64,000 nucleotides of DNA from Acidobacteriota bacterium. Its GTDB lineage: Bacteria; Acidobacteriota; Vicinamibacteria; Vicinamibacterales; UBA8438. The notes beneath the pieces are model-generated. The model searched no databases. It saw nothing but the letters and a program-made list of their open reading frames with translations, and had not been told where the DNA came from. Positions 27,035-36,003 of this stretch are shown here, in pieces. The stretch covers positions 1-64,000 of the forward strand of contig WTFV01000268.1 of NCBI GenBank assembly GCA_011523845.1, read 5' to 3'. Each line of letters begins with the position of its first letter. Position 1 is the stretch's first letter. Made by a program: the position numbers and the translations under genes.

Positions 27035-27799
27035 ATGATTCGCATAGACACCATCGAAGACCTCGTTCGCGTTCTCGACGATCATCCGGATTGGCTCGAG
27101 GCGGTGCGCGCCCGACTGCTGTCGCGGGAACTGCTGGAGTTGCCGTCGAAGTTCTCGATCTTCGTCGAGAAGATGAACAGGTTCGTCGAGAAGACGGACA
27201 GATTCGTCGAGAAGACGGACAGATTCGTCGAGAAGATGAACAGATTCGTCGAGGAGATGAACAGGTTCGTCGAGAAGACGAACAGGTTCGTCGAAGAGAT
27301 GAAGAGGTTCGTCGAGGAGATGAACCGGTTCGTTGCAGACACGAACCGGCAGTTCAAGTCGATACGGGACGATCTGGGGGTTCTCAAGGGCGCCCATGCC
27401 CGAAACGTGGCAGAACGGAACCTCGGGCTGATCGCGCGGTCGTTGGGGTTGCGGCGGCGCCGGGTGCTCGACGGCGATGAGCTGTTCGATCTCGCCAGGG
27501 GGGCCGGAGCCGACATGAGCGCCGGCGCGGTCCAGAGCTACCTGCAGGCCGACCTGGTGTTCGAGGCGGAGGACGATGGGGGCGAGACGCGGTACGTGGC
27601 CATGGAGGTGTCCTACACCGCGGACGACCGGGATACGGCGCGGGCGATGCGCAACGCCGAGTTGCTGACCCGCTTCACAGGGGTTTCCTGCCGTCCCGCC
27701 GTGGCGAGCCTGCACGTCGACGATCGGATCGCGGAGCTGATCGAGTCCGGCCGGATTGCGTGGTATCGCATGCCCCGCAGGACATTGGAGACCGTTTAG
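27035..27799 (+). CDS. PD-(D/E)XK-like protein with expanded heptad coiled coil
   Basis: 254 residues; ATG 27035 follows tggag. The N-terminal helix (IEDLVRVLDDHPDWLEAVRARLLSRELLEL) and the C-terminal nuclease-like part (QADLVFEA...YVAMEVSYTA...RIAWYRMP) match the 24591 protein. Between them, about residues 45-110 are nine heptads of the type FVEKMNR, encoded by near-identical 21-bp repeats. The repeat tract accounts for the 53-residue length difference. The coiled coil probably multimerises the protein. The putative active site has Asp and Glu, but Ser where Lys is usual, so nuclease activity is uncertain. The next gene starts 66 bp downstream. Confidence 0.82.
   Translation: MIRIDTIEDLVRVLDDHPDWLEAVRARLLSRELLELPSKFSIFVEKMNRFVEKTDRFVEKTDRFVEKMNRFVEEMNRFVEKTNRFVEEMKRFVEEMNRFVADTNRQFKSIRDDLGVLKGAHARNVAERNLGLIARSLGLRRRRVLDGDELFDLARGAGADMSAGAVQSYLQADLVFEAEDDGGETRYVAMEVSYTADDRDTARAMRNAELLTRFTGVSCRPAVASLHVDDRIAELIESGRIAWYRMPRRTLETV
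27163..27340 (+). repeat. 21-bp minisatellite coding a heptad coiled coil
   Basis: About nine units of the type aacaggttcgtcgagaagatg. Several units are identical or differ by one or two bases, indicating recent expansion. Confidence 0.9.
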
Positions 27800-27865
27800 C
27801 TCGCCGGACGGATCCGCGATGCGGTGCAGCTCGAATCCAGGCCCCCATAATCGTGGTTGGGCAGG

Positions 27866-30718
27866 ATGACTGGCACGAGTCGAGAATCGAGCGACACCCG
27901 TCGGCGGCCTTCCCGGCCGGATTCGCCCGGCCGCCTGTCGGGCCTGCTTCTCGCCGGCTCCGCCGCGCTGCTGCTGAACACCATGTGGCTGGTCGCCGCG
28001 CCGAGTGCGCGGCTCGGCTACGTACTCCAGGTCGTGGCGCATCCGCTGCTCGGACTGGCGCTCGCGGCGGCGGCTGCTCTGTGGGTCGGACGCCGTGCGG
28101 AGCCCCTCGAACGGCTCCCGGCCGCGGGTCTCGGTCTCCTCGGCGTCGGGTTGCTGCTCGGCGGCGGCGTGCTGGTTCTCGGCGCGACGCGACCGTACCA
28201 ATGGCTGCTGGATCTCCACGTGGCGGTGTCGGTGGCCGGTGCGGTTCTCGTCGCCGTGCACCTGTGGCGCCGTGCGCCGGCCTTCCGGGCGGCGCCGGGA
28301 TCGTGGGCGATGCGGGGCTCTCTGCTTGCGCTGGCGGCTGCGGCGTTGATGACCCCTGCGCTGCGGGCGGCGTGGGACGCCGGCTGGCGCGATGGGCACC
28401 GCATCGTGAACCCCCTGCGTCCGCCCGCGACCATGGAGGACGAAGGGGCCGGTCCGGACAGCCCGTTCTTTCCCTCTTCCGCCCGCACGAACACCGGCGA
28501 CGTGATTCCCGCCGATTTCTTCCTGACGAGCGAGACGTGCGGGCGGTGCCACCGCGACATCTACGAGCAGTGGGACGCCTCCGCGCACCATTTTTCGTCG
28601 TTCAACAACCAGTGGTACCGGCGCTCCATCGAGTACATGCAGGACGTGGTGGGCACGCGGCCGTCGAAGTGGTGCGCCGGCTGCCACGACCACGCCGTGT
28701 TCTTCAACGGGCGCTTCGACCGCCCGATCCGCGAGCAGATCGACACGCCGGAGGCCCAGGCGGGGCTGGGCTGCACCTCCTGCCACTCGATCGTGCACGT
28801 GGGCGGCACGATGGGGCAGGGGGACTTCATCGTCGAGTATCCGCCGCTGCACGACCTGGCCGCCAGCGAGGCGCCCCTGTTGCGCTGGGCACACGATCTG
28901 GTCACCGAGCTGGCCCCCGAGCCGCACCGCCGCACGTTCCTGAAGCCGTTCCACCGCGAGGACAGCGCCGAGTTCTGCTCCATCTGCCACAAGGTGCACC
29001 TGGACGTGCCGGTCAACGGCTACCGCTGGATCCGCGGCTTCAACGAGTACGACAACTGGCAGGCGTCCGGCGTGTCGGGGCAGGGCGCGCGGTCGTTCTA
29101 CTACCCGGAGGTCCCGCTCACCTGCAACGACTGCCATATGCCGCTGGTGCGCTCGGACGATCCGGCGGCGGACGACGGCTACGTCCGGTCGCATCGCTTT
29201 CCGGGGGCGAACACCGCGCTGCCGTTCGTCAACGGCGACGAGGAGCAGTTGCGGATCGTGCAGGACTTTCTGCGGGCCGGGCAGATCTCGGTCGACGTGT
29301 TCGGGATCACGCGGGCGGCGGAAGCCGCGCCGCCGCGGGCGCCGGACGCGCGCGCCGCCGAGCCGCGACTGGCAAGCACGTTCGCGGTCGGCGAGGAGTC
29401 GGCCCGCTTCGGTGCGGGAGGCGTGGTGACGCCGCCCGCCGAGGTGGTCGCGCCGCTCGACCTGGCCTCGGTCGCGGTCCGCCGCGGCGAGTCGGTGCGG
29501 GTCGAGGTGGTGGTCCGCACCCGCAAGGTGGGGCACTTCTTTCCGGGCGGCACGGTCGACGCGTTCGACGTGTGGGTGGAGTTCGAGGCGGTCGACGATA
29601 ACGGCCGCGTGCTGCTGCACAGCGGGGCGGCGGCGGACGGCGGCAGCGGGCCGGTGGATCCGGGCGCCCACTTCTACCGCAGTCTGCAGCTCGACGCGCG
29701 CGGCAACCCGATCAACAAGCGTAACGCCTGGATGACCCGGTCCGTCGCCTACGTGCGTCTGATCCCGCCGGGCGCCGCCGACACCGTCCACTACCGCCTG
29801 CGGATACCGGAGGACGCGGGAGACCGCATCTTCCTGCGGGCAAAGGTCAACTACCGGAAGTTCGCCTGGTGGAACACGCAGTGGGCGTTCGCCGGGGTGC
29901 GCGACGACAAGGCGCCGCCGCCGGCCGCCGACCACGACGACGCGGAATGGCGGTTCACCGGCGACACGAGCGACGTCTCGGGGGGCATCAAGGCCATCCC
30001 GGACATCCCGACCACGGTGATGGCGGAAGCGGAGGCAACGCTCGAGGTGATCGACGCCGAGGCCCCGCTGCCGGAGGTCCCGCACGTCGCAGCCCCGTCG
30101 CTGCGCGAGCGATGGAACGACTACGGCATCGGTCTGTTGCTGCAGGGCGACCTGCGCGGTGCGGAGGCGGCCTTCCGGACGGTGATGGAGATCGATCCGG
30201 AGTACGCGGACGGGCCGGTCAACGTGGCCCGCGCCCGCCTTCAGGAGGGCGACGTCGAGACAGCGATCCCACTGCTGGAGCAGGCGCTGGAGCTGGCGCC
30301 GGGGCTCGCGCGCGCCCACTATTTCCTCGGCACGGCGCTCCGCGCGCTGGGGCGCTACGACGAGGCGCTGGCCGAGTTCGAGGCGGCGCGGGCGCAGTAC
30401 CCCCGCGACCGCGTGGTGCTGAACCAGATCGGCCGCATCCACTTCCTGGAGCGTCGGTTCGACCAGGCGGTCTCCGTTCTCGAAGAGGTGCTGCGCATCG
30501 ACCCGGAGGACCTGCAGGCGCACTACAACCTGATGCTGAGCCACCAAGGGGCGGGCCGCCCGGACGAGGCCGCCCGCGAACGGGCGCTGTACGAGCGCTT
30601 CAAGGCGGACGAGGCGGCCCAGGCGATCACCGGCCCCTTCCGGCGCGCCTCGCCCGAGGACAACAACGAGCGGCAGGCGATCCACGAGCACGGCGCCGCG
30701 ATCGGGTCGGTTCCATGA
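27866..30718 (+). CDS. Membrane-anchored pentahaem cytochrome c with TPR tail
   Basis: 950 residues from ATG 27866 (ggttgggcagg upstream). Residues 25-165 form about five transmembrane helices. H118 and H132, thirteen residues apart in one helix region, resemble b-haem ligands, and H59 lies in another helix. Five CxxCH motifs follow: 225-229, 270-274, 303-307, 371-375 and 420-424, in the style of cytochrome c554-type proteins. A beta-rich region (about 500-720) with KVGHFFPGGTVDAFD precedes four or five TPRs (about 745-915). It could move electrons from the membrane to periplasmic partners such as the cytochrome/copper enzymes, which is inference. A hairpin plus T-rich tract follows. Confidence 0.9.
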   Translation: MTGTSRESSDTRRRPSRPDSPGRLSGLLLAGSAALLLNTMWLVAAPSARLGYVLQVVAHPLLGLALAAAAALWVGRRAEPLERLPAAGLGLLGVGLLLGGGVLVLGATRPYQWLLDLHVAVSVAGAVLVAVHLWRRAPAFRAAPGSWAMRGSLLALAAAALMTPALRAAWDAGWRDGHRIVNPLRPPATMEDEGAGPDSPFFPSSARTNTGDVIPADFFLTSETCGRCHRDIYEQWDASAHHFSSFNNQWYRRSIEYMQDVVGTRPSKWCAGCHDHAVFFNGRFDRPIREQIDTPEAQAGLGCTSCHSIVHVGGTMGQGDFIVEYPPLHDLAASEAPLLRWAHDLVTELAPEPHRRTFLKPFHREDSAEFCSICHKVHLDVPVNGYRWIRGFNEYDNWQASGVSGQGARSFYYPEVPLTCNDCHMPLVRSDDPAADDGYVRSHRFPGANTALPFVNGDEEQLRIVQDFLRAGQISVDVFGITRAAEAAPPRAPDARAAEPRLASTFAVGEESARFGAGGVVTPPAEVVAPLDLASVAVRRGESVRVEVVVRTRKVGHFFPGGTVDAFDVWVEFEAVDDNGRVLLHSGAAADGGSGPVDPGAHFYRSLQLDARGNPINKRNAWMTRSVAYVRLIPPGAADTVHYRLRIPEDAGDRIFLRAKVNYRKFAWWNTQWAFAGVRDDKAPPPAADHDDAEWRFTGDTSDVSGGIKAIPDIPTTVMAEAEATLEVIDAEAPLPEVPHVAAPSLRERWNDYGIGLLLQGDLRGAEAAFRTVMEIDPEYADGPVNVARARLQEGDVETAIPLLEQALELAPGLARAHYFLGTALRALGRYDEALAEFEAARAQYPRDRVVLNQIGRIHFLERRFDQAVSVLEEVLRIDPEDLQAHYNLMLSHQGAGRPDEAARERALYERFKADEAAQAITGPFRRASPEDNNERQAIHEHGAAIGSVP

Positions 30719-30741
30719 GTCGACTGCGGACATCGACCGTG

Positions 30742-30776
30742 GGCCAATCCGGGCTGTTGGCCTGTTTTCTGTTTTC
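30742..30776 (+). terminator. Rho-independent terminator of the pentahaem cytochrome gene
   Basis: GGCCAA (30742-30747) pairs with TTGGCC (30757-30762), followed by a T-rich tract, tgttttctgtttt. It lies 24 bp after the stop. Confidence 0.75.
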
Positions 30777-30832
30777 CGTGTCGCGGGCGTCGGGCGTGCT
30801 GATCCGACGCCGCTGTCAGCGGCCTCGATTCC

Positions 30833-30946
30833 TCAGGGCTTCGTTCTGGGTGTGACCCGAATCGCCATGACGGATACGACAACACCGGTCATGGCGACGA
30901 CCGCGCCGATCACCGTTCCGATAGTCCACTTCGTGCCGGTGCTCAC
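30833..30946 (-). CDS. Small single-helix membrane protein (tentative)
   Basis: 37 residues from GTG 30946: a short polar start, one transmembrane helix (TIGTVIGAVVAMTGVVVSVMA), and a basic tail ending PRTKP. A TACGAT box ends 6 bases before the GTG, the same leaderless arrangement seen at other genes here, which is the main support. There is no homology evidence, and the frame continues open upstream to 31171, so the start is uncertain. Confidence 0.4.
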   Translation of the reverse strand: MSTGTKWTIGTVIGAVVAMTGVVVSVMAIRVTPRTKP

Positions 30947-31089
30947 GTTGAAATCGTAGCAACGGCCGCGTCGCAGCGCTTCAGTGGTGCGCGACTGTCG
31001 GACGCTCGGCGCACGGCAGCGGCAGGTCGGATGCAAGCCCGTCCGGCCGGTGCGGCGCTCGGCTCCGCGGAAGGATCTGACGGGTCCGG

Positions 31090-31095
31090 TACAAT
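31090..31095 (+). promoter_or_regulatory. TACAAT box 6 nt before GTG 31102
   Basis: Near-consensus -10 hexamer placed so that transcription would begin at the GTG start codon. Confidence 0.5.
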
Positions 31096-31101
31096 CGATC
31101 C

Positions 31102-32910
31102 GTGGATAGTGCGCGGAATTGTGCACGCCTGCCGGCTCAGCCTGACAAGCCGTTGCAGAGACGCAGGTCATGCAATCACAGCGTTTGCCGCGGACTCCTG
31201 ATCCTGTTGGCCGTCGCTTCCGGCTGCGGCGGCGCTGGCGAGGCTGAATCCGAGGGACGGGCGTCGTTGGCGGGCACGTCGGACGCCGCGAGCGTGTCCG
31301 CCGATCCCGCGGTCCCGATAACCCTCACGGACGTCACCGCCGAGGCGGGCATCCGGTTCACCCACAATACCGGGGCGTTCGGTGAGAAGTACCTGCCGGA
31401 GACGCTCGGGGCCGGCGCCGTCTGGCTGGACGCGGACGGCGACGGCCGGCAGGACCTGCTGCTGGTCAATTCGACCGACTGGCCGGGGCGAGGCGACGGC
31501 ACGCCGCCGGCGTTGTACCGCAACGAAGGCGGCTGGTCCTTCACCGACGTCACCGGCGGGTCCGGGCTCGACGATCCGATCTACGGCATCGGCGGCGCGG
31601 CCGCCGACTACGACAACGACGGGCACGTCGACGTCTACCTGACGGCGCTCGGTACCAATCGTCTCTACAAGGGAAGGGGGGACGGCACGTTCGCCGACGT
31701 GACCGCCGCCGCCGGTGTCGGCGACCCCGGGTTCTCCACGAGCGCGCTCTGGTTCGACTACGACCGCGACGGACACCTCGATTTGTTCGTTGCCAACTAT
31801 GTCGAGTGGACCACGGAGACCGACCTGTTCTGCACGCTCGACGGCGAGACCAAGTCGTACTGCACGCCGGAGTCGTACACCGGGCAGAGCGCCACGCTGT
31901 ACCGCAACCGCGGCGACGGGACCTTCGCGGACGTGACGGCGGCCGCGGGAGTGGCGGCGCCGTCGGCCAAGGCGCTCGGCGTGGTGATGCTCGATACGGA
32001 CGCCGACGGCTGGATGGACCTGTTCGTGGCCAACGACACGCAGCCGAACCAGTTGTACCGCAACCGGGGCGACGGCACGTTCGAGGACATCGCGGTCACC
32101 GCGGCCGTGGCCTTCAGCGAGACCGGGGTGGCCCGCGCGGGCATGGGGGCTGACGCCGCCGACTACGACGATTCGGGGCTGCCCGGCCTCGTCATCGGCA
32201 ACTTCTCGAACGAGATGCTGGCCCTGTACCACAACGAGGGCAACGGGCTGTTCATCGACGAGGCGCCCCGATCGCCGCTCGGCCGGGCGACGCTGCTGAC
32301 GCTGACGTTCGGCTGCTTCTTCTTCGACGCCGATCTCGACGGCCGCCTGGACATCCTCGCCGCGAACGGCCATGTGGCGGACGACGTCGGCCGGGTCCAG
32401 ACGCGGGTGAGCCACGCGCAGCGCCCGCAACTGTTCCGCAACCTCGGCGGCGGCCGCTTCGAGGAGGTGACAGGAGCCGGCGAGGGGTTCGACGCGCCGC
32501 TCGTCGGGCGTGGGGCGGCCTACGCGGACGCGGACGGCGACGGCGACCTCGACGTGGTGATCACCGCCAACGGCGGTGCGCCGCGGCTGCTGCGCAACGA
32601 CACGGCGGCCGGGAACGTGCTGCGGGTGCGCCTGGTCGGGACCGCGACGAACCGTGACGGCATCGGGGCGCGCGTCGAAGTGAGCACCGGGGGCGGGACC
32701 CGCTGGCGCCGGGTGCGGACCGGGTCGAGCTACGCGTCGCAGAGCGAGCTGCCTGTCACGGTCGGTCTTGGCAACGCGACCGGCGTCGAGTCCGTACGCG
32801 TGATCTGGCCCGGGGGACGCGTCGACGAGACCGGGGCGGTCGAAGCGAATCAGAGCATCACGATCGAGGAAGGTGCCGGGATCGTCGACATGAGCCCGGT
32901 GGAACGATGA
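31102..32910 (+). CDS. CRTAC1-type FG-GAP / ASPIC-UnbV lipoprotein
   Basis: 602 residues if GTG 31102 is used, supported by the TACAAT box 6 bases upstream. An in-frame TTG at 31153 would give a more standard leader. The lipobox ASGC places Cys at about 42. There are six good DxDxDGxxD loops and one decayed loop (DYDDSGLPG, fifth), then an ASPIC/UnbV domain (GARVEVSTGGGTRWRRVRTGSSYASQSELPVTVGLG). The decayed fifth loop and the SYASQSELP motif are shared with the 43146 protein, defining a subfamily distinct from 10588 and 14249. The stop overlaps the next start as ATGA, so the outer-membrane protein downstream is coupled. Confidence 0.9.
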   Translation: MDSARNCARLPAQPDKPLQRRRSCNHSVCRGLLILLAVASGCGGAGEAESEGRASLAGTSDAASVSADPAVPITLTDVTAEAGIRFTHNTGAFGEKYLPETLGAGAVWLDADGDGRQDLLLVNSTDWPGRGDGTPPALYRNEGGWSFTDVTGGSGLDDPIYGIGGAAADYDNDGHVDVYLTALGTNRLYKGRGDGTFADVTAAAGVGDPGFSTSALWFDYDRDGHLDLFVANYVEWTTETDLFCTLDGETKSYCTPESYTGQSATLYRNRGDGTFADVTAAAGVAAPSAKALGVVMLDTDADGWMDLFVANDTQPNQLYRNRGDGTFEDIAVTAAVAFSETGVARAGMGADAADYDDSGLPGLVIGNFSNEMLALYHNEGNGLFIDEAPRSPLGRATLLTLTFGCFFFDADLDGRLDILAANGHVADDVGRVQTRVSHAQRPQLFRNLGGGRFEEVTGAGEGFDAPLVGRGAAYADADGDGDLDVVITANGGAPRLLRNDTAAGNVLRVRLVGTATNRDGIGARVEVSTGGGTRWRRVRTGSSYASQSELPVTVGLGNATGVESVRVIWPGGRVDETGAVEANQSITIEEGAGIVDMSPVER

Positions 32911-35378
32911 TCGCGTCGTCAAGCCGCATCGTTGCGGATCACGATTGTCGTCACGCGGTCGATCCGGTGGGTGCGCTCGAGCGGACCGTGGAGGCTGGAC
33001 GGCTCGCCGCCGGTCGCGCGGCGCCCGCCGCTCGTGTCCCGATCGTGGGCCGCCTCAAGACAGGCGCCTTCGAAGATGCAGCCGCCTGTGGCGCGGCGCC
33101 CGCCGCTCGTGTCGCGGCGGCACCCGGTCGAGCCGGCGCGTCGCGAGCGGCCGGCAGGAGCGCCCTGGCGCTGGCTCTGCTGGTTGCGGCCGCGGCGAAC
33201 GCCGCCGGACAGCCGATCGTTTCCGCGGTTCGGGTGGAACAGCCGCCCGACATCGACGGGCAGCTCACCGACGACGTCTGGCGCCGGGCCGCGCACCTGT
33301 CGGACTTCGTGCAGACGGCGCCGGTCGAGGGGGCCGCCGCCAGCGAGCCGACCGACGTGTACCTCGCCTACGACGGCGAGAACCTCTACGTCGGCATCCG
33401 CGCACGCTACGCCAGCCCCGGCCTCATGCGGGCCAACCGTTCGGACCGGGACCAGATTGCCGAGGACGACACGGTCTCCCTCTTCTTCGATCCGTTCCGG
33501 GACCGCCAGCGCGCCTACCAGTTCACGGTGAACGGCTTCGGGGTCCAGGGGGACGCCATCCTGAACTCGACCGGCCTGCGCAACCGGACGCAGCGGCGGG
33601 CCCTCGGCTCGCAGGGGAGGGGCCCGTCGGAGGCGCCTCCCAGCGGCATTCCGGAGGGGGACATCTCGTGGGATGCGCTGTTCGTCTCGGCCGGCGTGCC
33701 GTCGGCGGACGGCTGGACCGCGGAGCTGGCGATTCCCTTCAAGAGCCTGCGCTACCCGGCAGTCGACGAAGGGGAGACCCACCGCTGGGGGTTCCAGGTC
33801 TCGCGCGCGATCCAGGGGAAGGACGAGACCGTCGTCTGGTCGCCGGTCTCGCGGGACATAGCGCAGTTTCTCGCCCAGATGGGGGTGATCGAAGGGTTGT
33901 CCGATCTGTCGACCAGCCGCAACCTGGAGATCCTGCCGACGGTCACCGCGTTCCGTCTCGGCGCGCTCGATGCCGCCGGGGCGTTCGTCGACGACGATAT
34001 CGCCGAGGCGGGGCTCAACCTGAAGTACGGCATCTCCTCGGACCTGACCGCCGACTTCACCATCAACCCCGACTTCTCGCAGATCGAATCGGACCTGCCG
34101 CAGATCGACGTCAACCAGCGCTTCCCGCTCTTCTATCCCGAGCTGCGGCCGTTCTTCCTGGAGGGGCAGGAGATCTTCAACGTCTTCGCCCCGATCACGC
34201 CGATCCACACCCGGACCATCGTCGACCCGCGCTACGGCGGCAAGGTCAGCGGCAAGGTGGGCCGCAGCTCCGTCGGGGTCCTCTTCGCCGACGACGAGGC
34301 GCCGGGCAAGCGCGACGACCCGTCGGACCCGGCGTTCGGCCGGACCGCCAACGTCGCCGTCGGCCGCGCCCGCTTCGACCTCTACCCGGAGTCGTTCGTC
34401 GGCGCGACGTTCACGAACCGCGACTTCATGGACGGCTACAGCCGGATGGCCGCCTTCGACTCCAACATGCGGCTCGGGGCCACCAACCGCTGGAACGTCT
34501 TCCTGTCGCAGTCCTGGCACCGCGACGAGGAGGGGGTCGAGCGCGTCGGGCAGACGATGGGGACCTTCTTCAACCACGTGGGGCGGAACGTGAACTTCTC
34601 CGCCTTCTACGGCGGCACCAGTCCCGACTTCCGCATCGACACCGGGTTCGTTCGACGGGTCGACGACAAGCGCATGTTCACCAACCTGTCCTACCGCTGG
34701 TGGCCCGAGCACTGGCTGGTCAACTGGGGGCCGCGGGTGCGGTACGGTCGGAACTACTCGTTCGACAACGTGCTGATGGACGAGACCGTTGGCCCCGGGC
34801 TCGATTTCACCTTCGCGCGGAACGTGCGCCTGGGCCTGAGCGCCGAGCGGGCGCTGGAGCGCTACGGCGGGATCGACTTCTGGAAGTGGAACCAGGGCGT
34901 CGACTTCGACATCAACGCCAGCCGCCGGGTCGCGCTGGTCGGCAGCGTGTCCTGGGGCGAGTCGATCCGCTACGGCGGGATGCCGTTCCTCGGCCGCGGC
35001 CGCCTCGGCAGCCTGACGGCGATTTTCCGGCCCGTGTCGCGGCTGCAGTCGCAACTCAACGTCGAGCTGAGCCGCCTGGAGGACCCCCGGACCCGCACGC
35101 TCGTGTTCGACATCCAGGTGCTGCGCGCGCTGACGACCTTCCAGTTCACCGAACGGCTGCTGCTCCGCAACATCCTCGAGCACAACTCGTTCGACCGGAC
35201 GCTCGACGGCAACCTGCTGCTGACCTACCGCGTCAACTCCGGGACGGTGTTCTACCTGGGCTACGACGGCCACTACCAGCAGGAGGATCGGCTGGACCCG
35301 CTGCGCTACTTCACGCAGCGGTACCGCCGGACCAACCGCGCGATCTTCATGAAGATCTCGTATCTGTTCCGGTACTGA
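32907..35378 (+). CDS. CBM9-like / DUF5916 outer-membrane protein
   Basis: 823 residues from ATG 32907, which overlaps the previous stop (ATGA). An Ala/Arg-rich extension of about 75 residues precedes a signal-like helix (SALALALLVAAAANAAGQ). Then comes a carbohydrate-binding-module-9-like domain (IDGQLTDDVWRRA...LYVGIRA; about 90-290) and a long beta-rich DUF5916 region with GLNLKYGISSDLTADFTINPDFSQIESD and PEKRPFF-like PELRPFFLEGQEIF. It ends KISYLFRY, like a membrane barrel. Members are usually predicted outer-membrane proteins of unknown role. The extension contains a 26-bp direct repeat (33013 and 33088). Coupling suggests it partners the CRTAC1-type lipoprotein. Confidence 0.9.
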   Translation: MIASSSRIVADHDCRHAVDPVGALERTVEAGRLAAGRAAPAARVPIVGRLKTGAFEDAAACGAAPAARVAAAPGRAGASRAAGRSALALALLVAAAANAAGQPIVSAVRVEQPPDIDGQLTDDVWRRAAHLSDFVQTAPVEGAAASEPTDVYLAYDGENLYVGIRARYASPGLMRANRSDRDQIAEDDTVSLFFDPFRDRQRAYQFTVNGFGVQGDAILNSTGLRNRTQRRALGSQGRGPSEAPPSGIPEGDISWDALFVSAGVPSADGWTAELAIPFKSLRYPAVDEGETHRWGFQVSRAIQGKDETVVWSPVSRDIAQFLAQMGVIEGLSDLSTSRNLEILPTVTAFRLGALDAAGAFVDDDIAEAGLNLKYGISSDLTADFTINPDFSQIESDLPQIDVNQRFPLFYPELRPFFLEGQEIFNVFAPITPIHTRTIVDPRYGGKVSGKVGRSSVGVLFADDEAPGKRDDPSDPAFGRTANVAVGRARFDLYPESFVGATFTNRDFMDGYSRMAAFDSNMRLGATNRWNVFLSQSWHRDEEGVERVGQTMGTFFNHVGRNVNFSAFYGGTSPDFRIDTGFVRRVDDKRMFTNLSYRWWPEHWLVNWGPRVRYGRNYSFDNVLMDETVGPGLDFTFARNVRLGLSAERALERYGGIDFWKWNQGVDFDINASRRVALVGSVSWGESIRYGGMPFLGRGRLGSLTAIFRPVSRLQSQLNVELSRLEDPRTRTLVFDIQVLRALTTFQFTERLLLRNILEHNSFDRTLDGNLLLTYRVNSGTVFYLGYDGHYQQEDRLDPLRYFTQRYRRTNRAIFMKISYLFRY
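33013..33113 (+). repeat. 26-bp direct repeat in the N-terminal extension of the DUF5916 gene
   Basis: Copies at 33013-33038 and 33088-33113, one mismatch, 75 bp apart, both containing gcgcggcgcccgccgctcgt. They encode repeated AAPAARV. Confidence 0.8.
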
Positions 35379-35454
35379 GTGTGCCGTCGCTGCCGGTGCC
35401 GAGGGCTGACTGCTCCCGATGTTGCCCTGCCAACGGGGTATGATTGGGGTAGTA

Positions 35455-35910
35455 ATGGCTCAGGAGGACACGGCAATCCGGCATGCCGCCGAGCGGGCCG
35501 CAGGCGCCGCTGAGCGGGCCGAACGAGCCGCCGACCATACCGATCGGCGTGCCCGCGATGCAGACCGGATCTCGCGCTGGACCGTCGGGCTCATGCTCGC
35601 AACCGGTCTGGTCCTGCTTGGCCAGGGGTTCGCCGTGCTCCTGCAGATCGGCGCGGTACGGACCGAGATCGCCGCGGTACGGACCGACGTTGCGGCGGTG
35701 CAGGACGATGTTGCGGCGGTGCAGGACGATGTTGCCGCGGTGCAGGACGATGTTGCGGCGGTGCAGGACGACGTTGCCGCGCTGCAGGACGACGTTGCCG
35801 CGCTGCAGGACGACGTTGCCGCGCTGCAAGACGATGTTGCCGACATTCGGACGGACATCGCCGCAATCCGGGCGGGGCAGGCCATGCCCGTTCCCCCGCG
35901 TTCGCAGTAG
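35455..35910 (+). CDS. Membrane-anchored heptad-repeat coiled-coil protein
   Basis: 151 residues from ATG 35455 (ggggtagta upstream); ATG 35440 is an in-frame alternative. An Ala/Arg/Glu-rich amphipathic helix (1-40) is followed by a transmembrane helix (about 42-65, WTVGLMLATGLVLLGQGFAVLL). A coiled coil of seven heptads, AVQDDVA or ALQDDVA, then a degenerate end. The heptads are encoded by 21-bp repeats. The layout parallels the 1636-2166 protein. A TATGAT box lies 10 bases before the start. It could act as a membrane-tethered rod; no family is claimed. Confidence 0.75.
   Translation: MAQEDTAIRHAAERAAGAAERAERAADHTDRRARDADRISRWTVGLMLATGLVLLGQGFAVLLQIGAVRTEIAAVRTDVAAVQDDVAAVQDDVAAVQDDVAAVQDDVAALQDDVAALQDDVAALQDDVADIRTDIAAIRAGQAMPVPPRSQ
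35690..35840 (+). repeat. 21-bp coding repeats (AxQDDVA heptads)
   Basis: Seven near-identical units such as gttgccgcgctgcaggacgac; neighbouring units differ by only one to three bases. Confidence 0.9.
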
Positions 35911-35934
35911 TCCCTGTGCGACTGCACGATACAC

Positions 35935-35957
35935 GTCGCGCCGCGCTCGAGCGCGAC
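35935..35957. terminator. Hairpin between convergent genes
   Basis: GTCGCGC (35935-35941) pairs perfectly with GCGCGAC (35951-35957), 9-base loop, in the 93-bp gap between convergent stops at 35910 and 36004. Confidence 0.45.
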
Positions 35958-36003
35958 GACCTGCAACGTCCGGCTCCGCGGACCCGGCCGTCCCCCGGGG
36001 GGG

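Noticed and set aside
27163..27340. Possible CRISPR array (regular 21-bp repeats)
   Set aside because: Units are contiguous with no spacers and keep a reading frame that gives coiled-coil heptads.
26801..30733. A 1310-codon antisense frame
   Set aside because: It crosses two real plus-strand genes, including all five CxxCH motifs, and has no recognisable domain.
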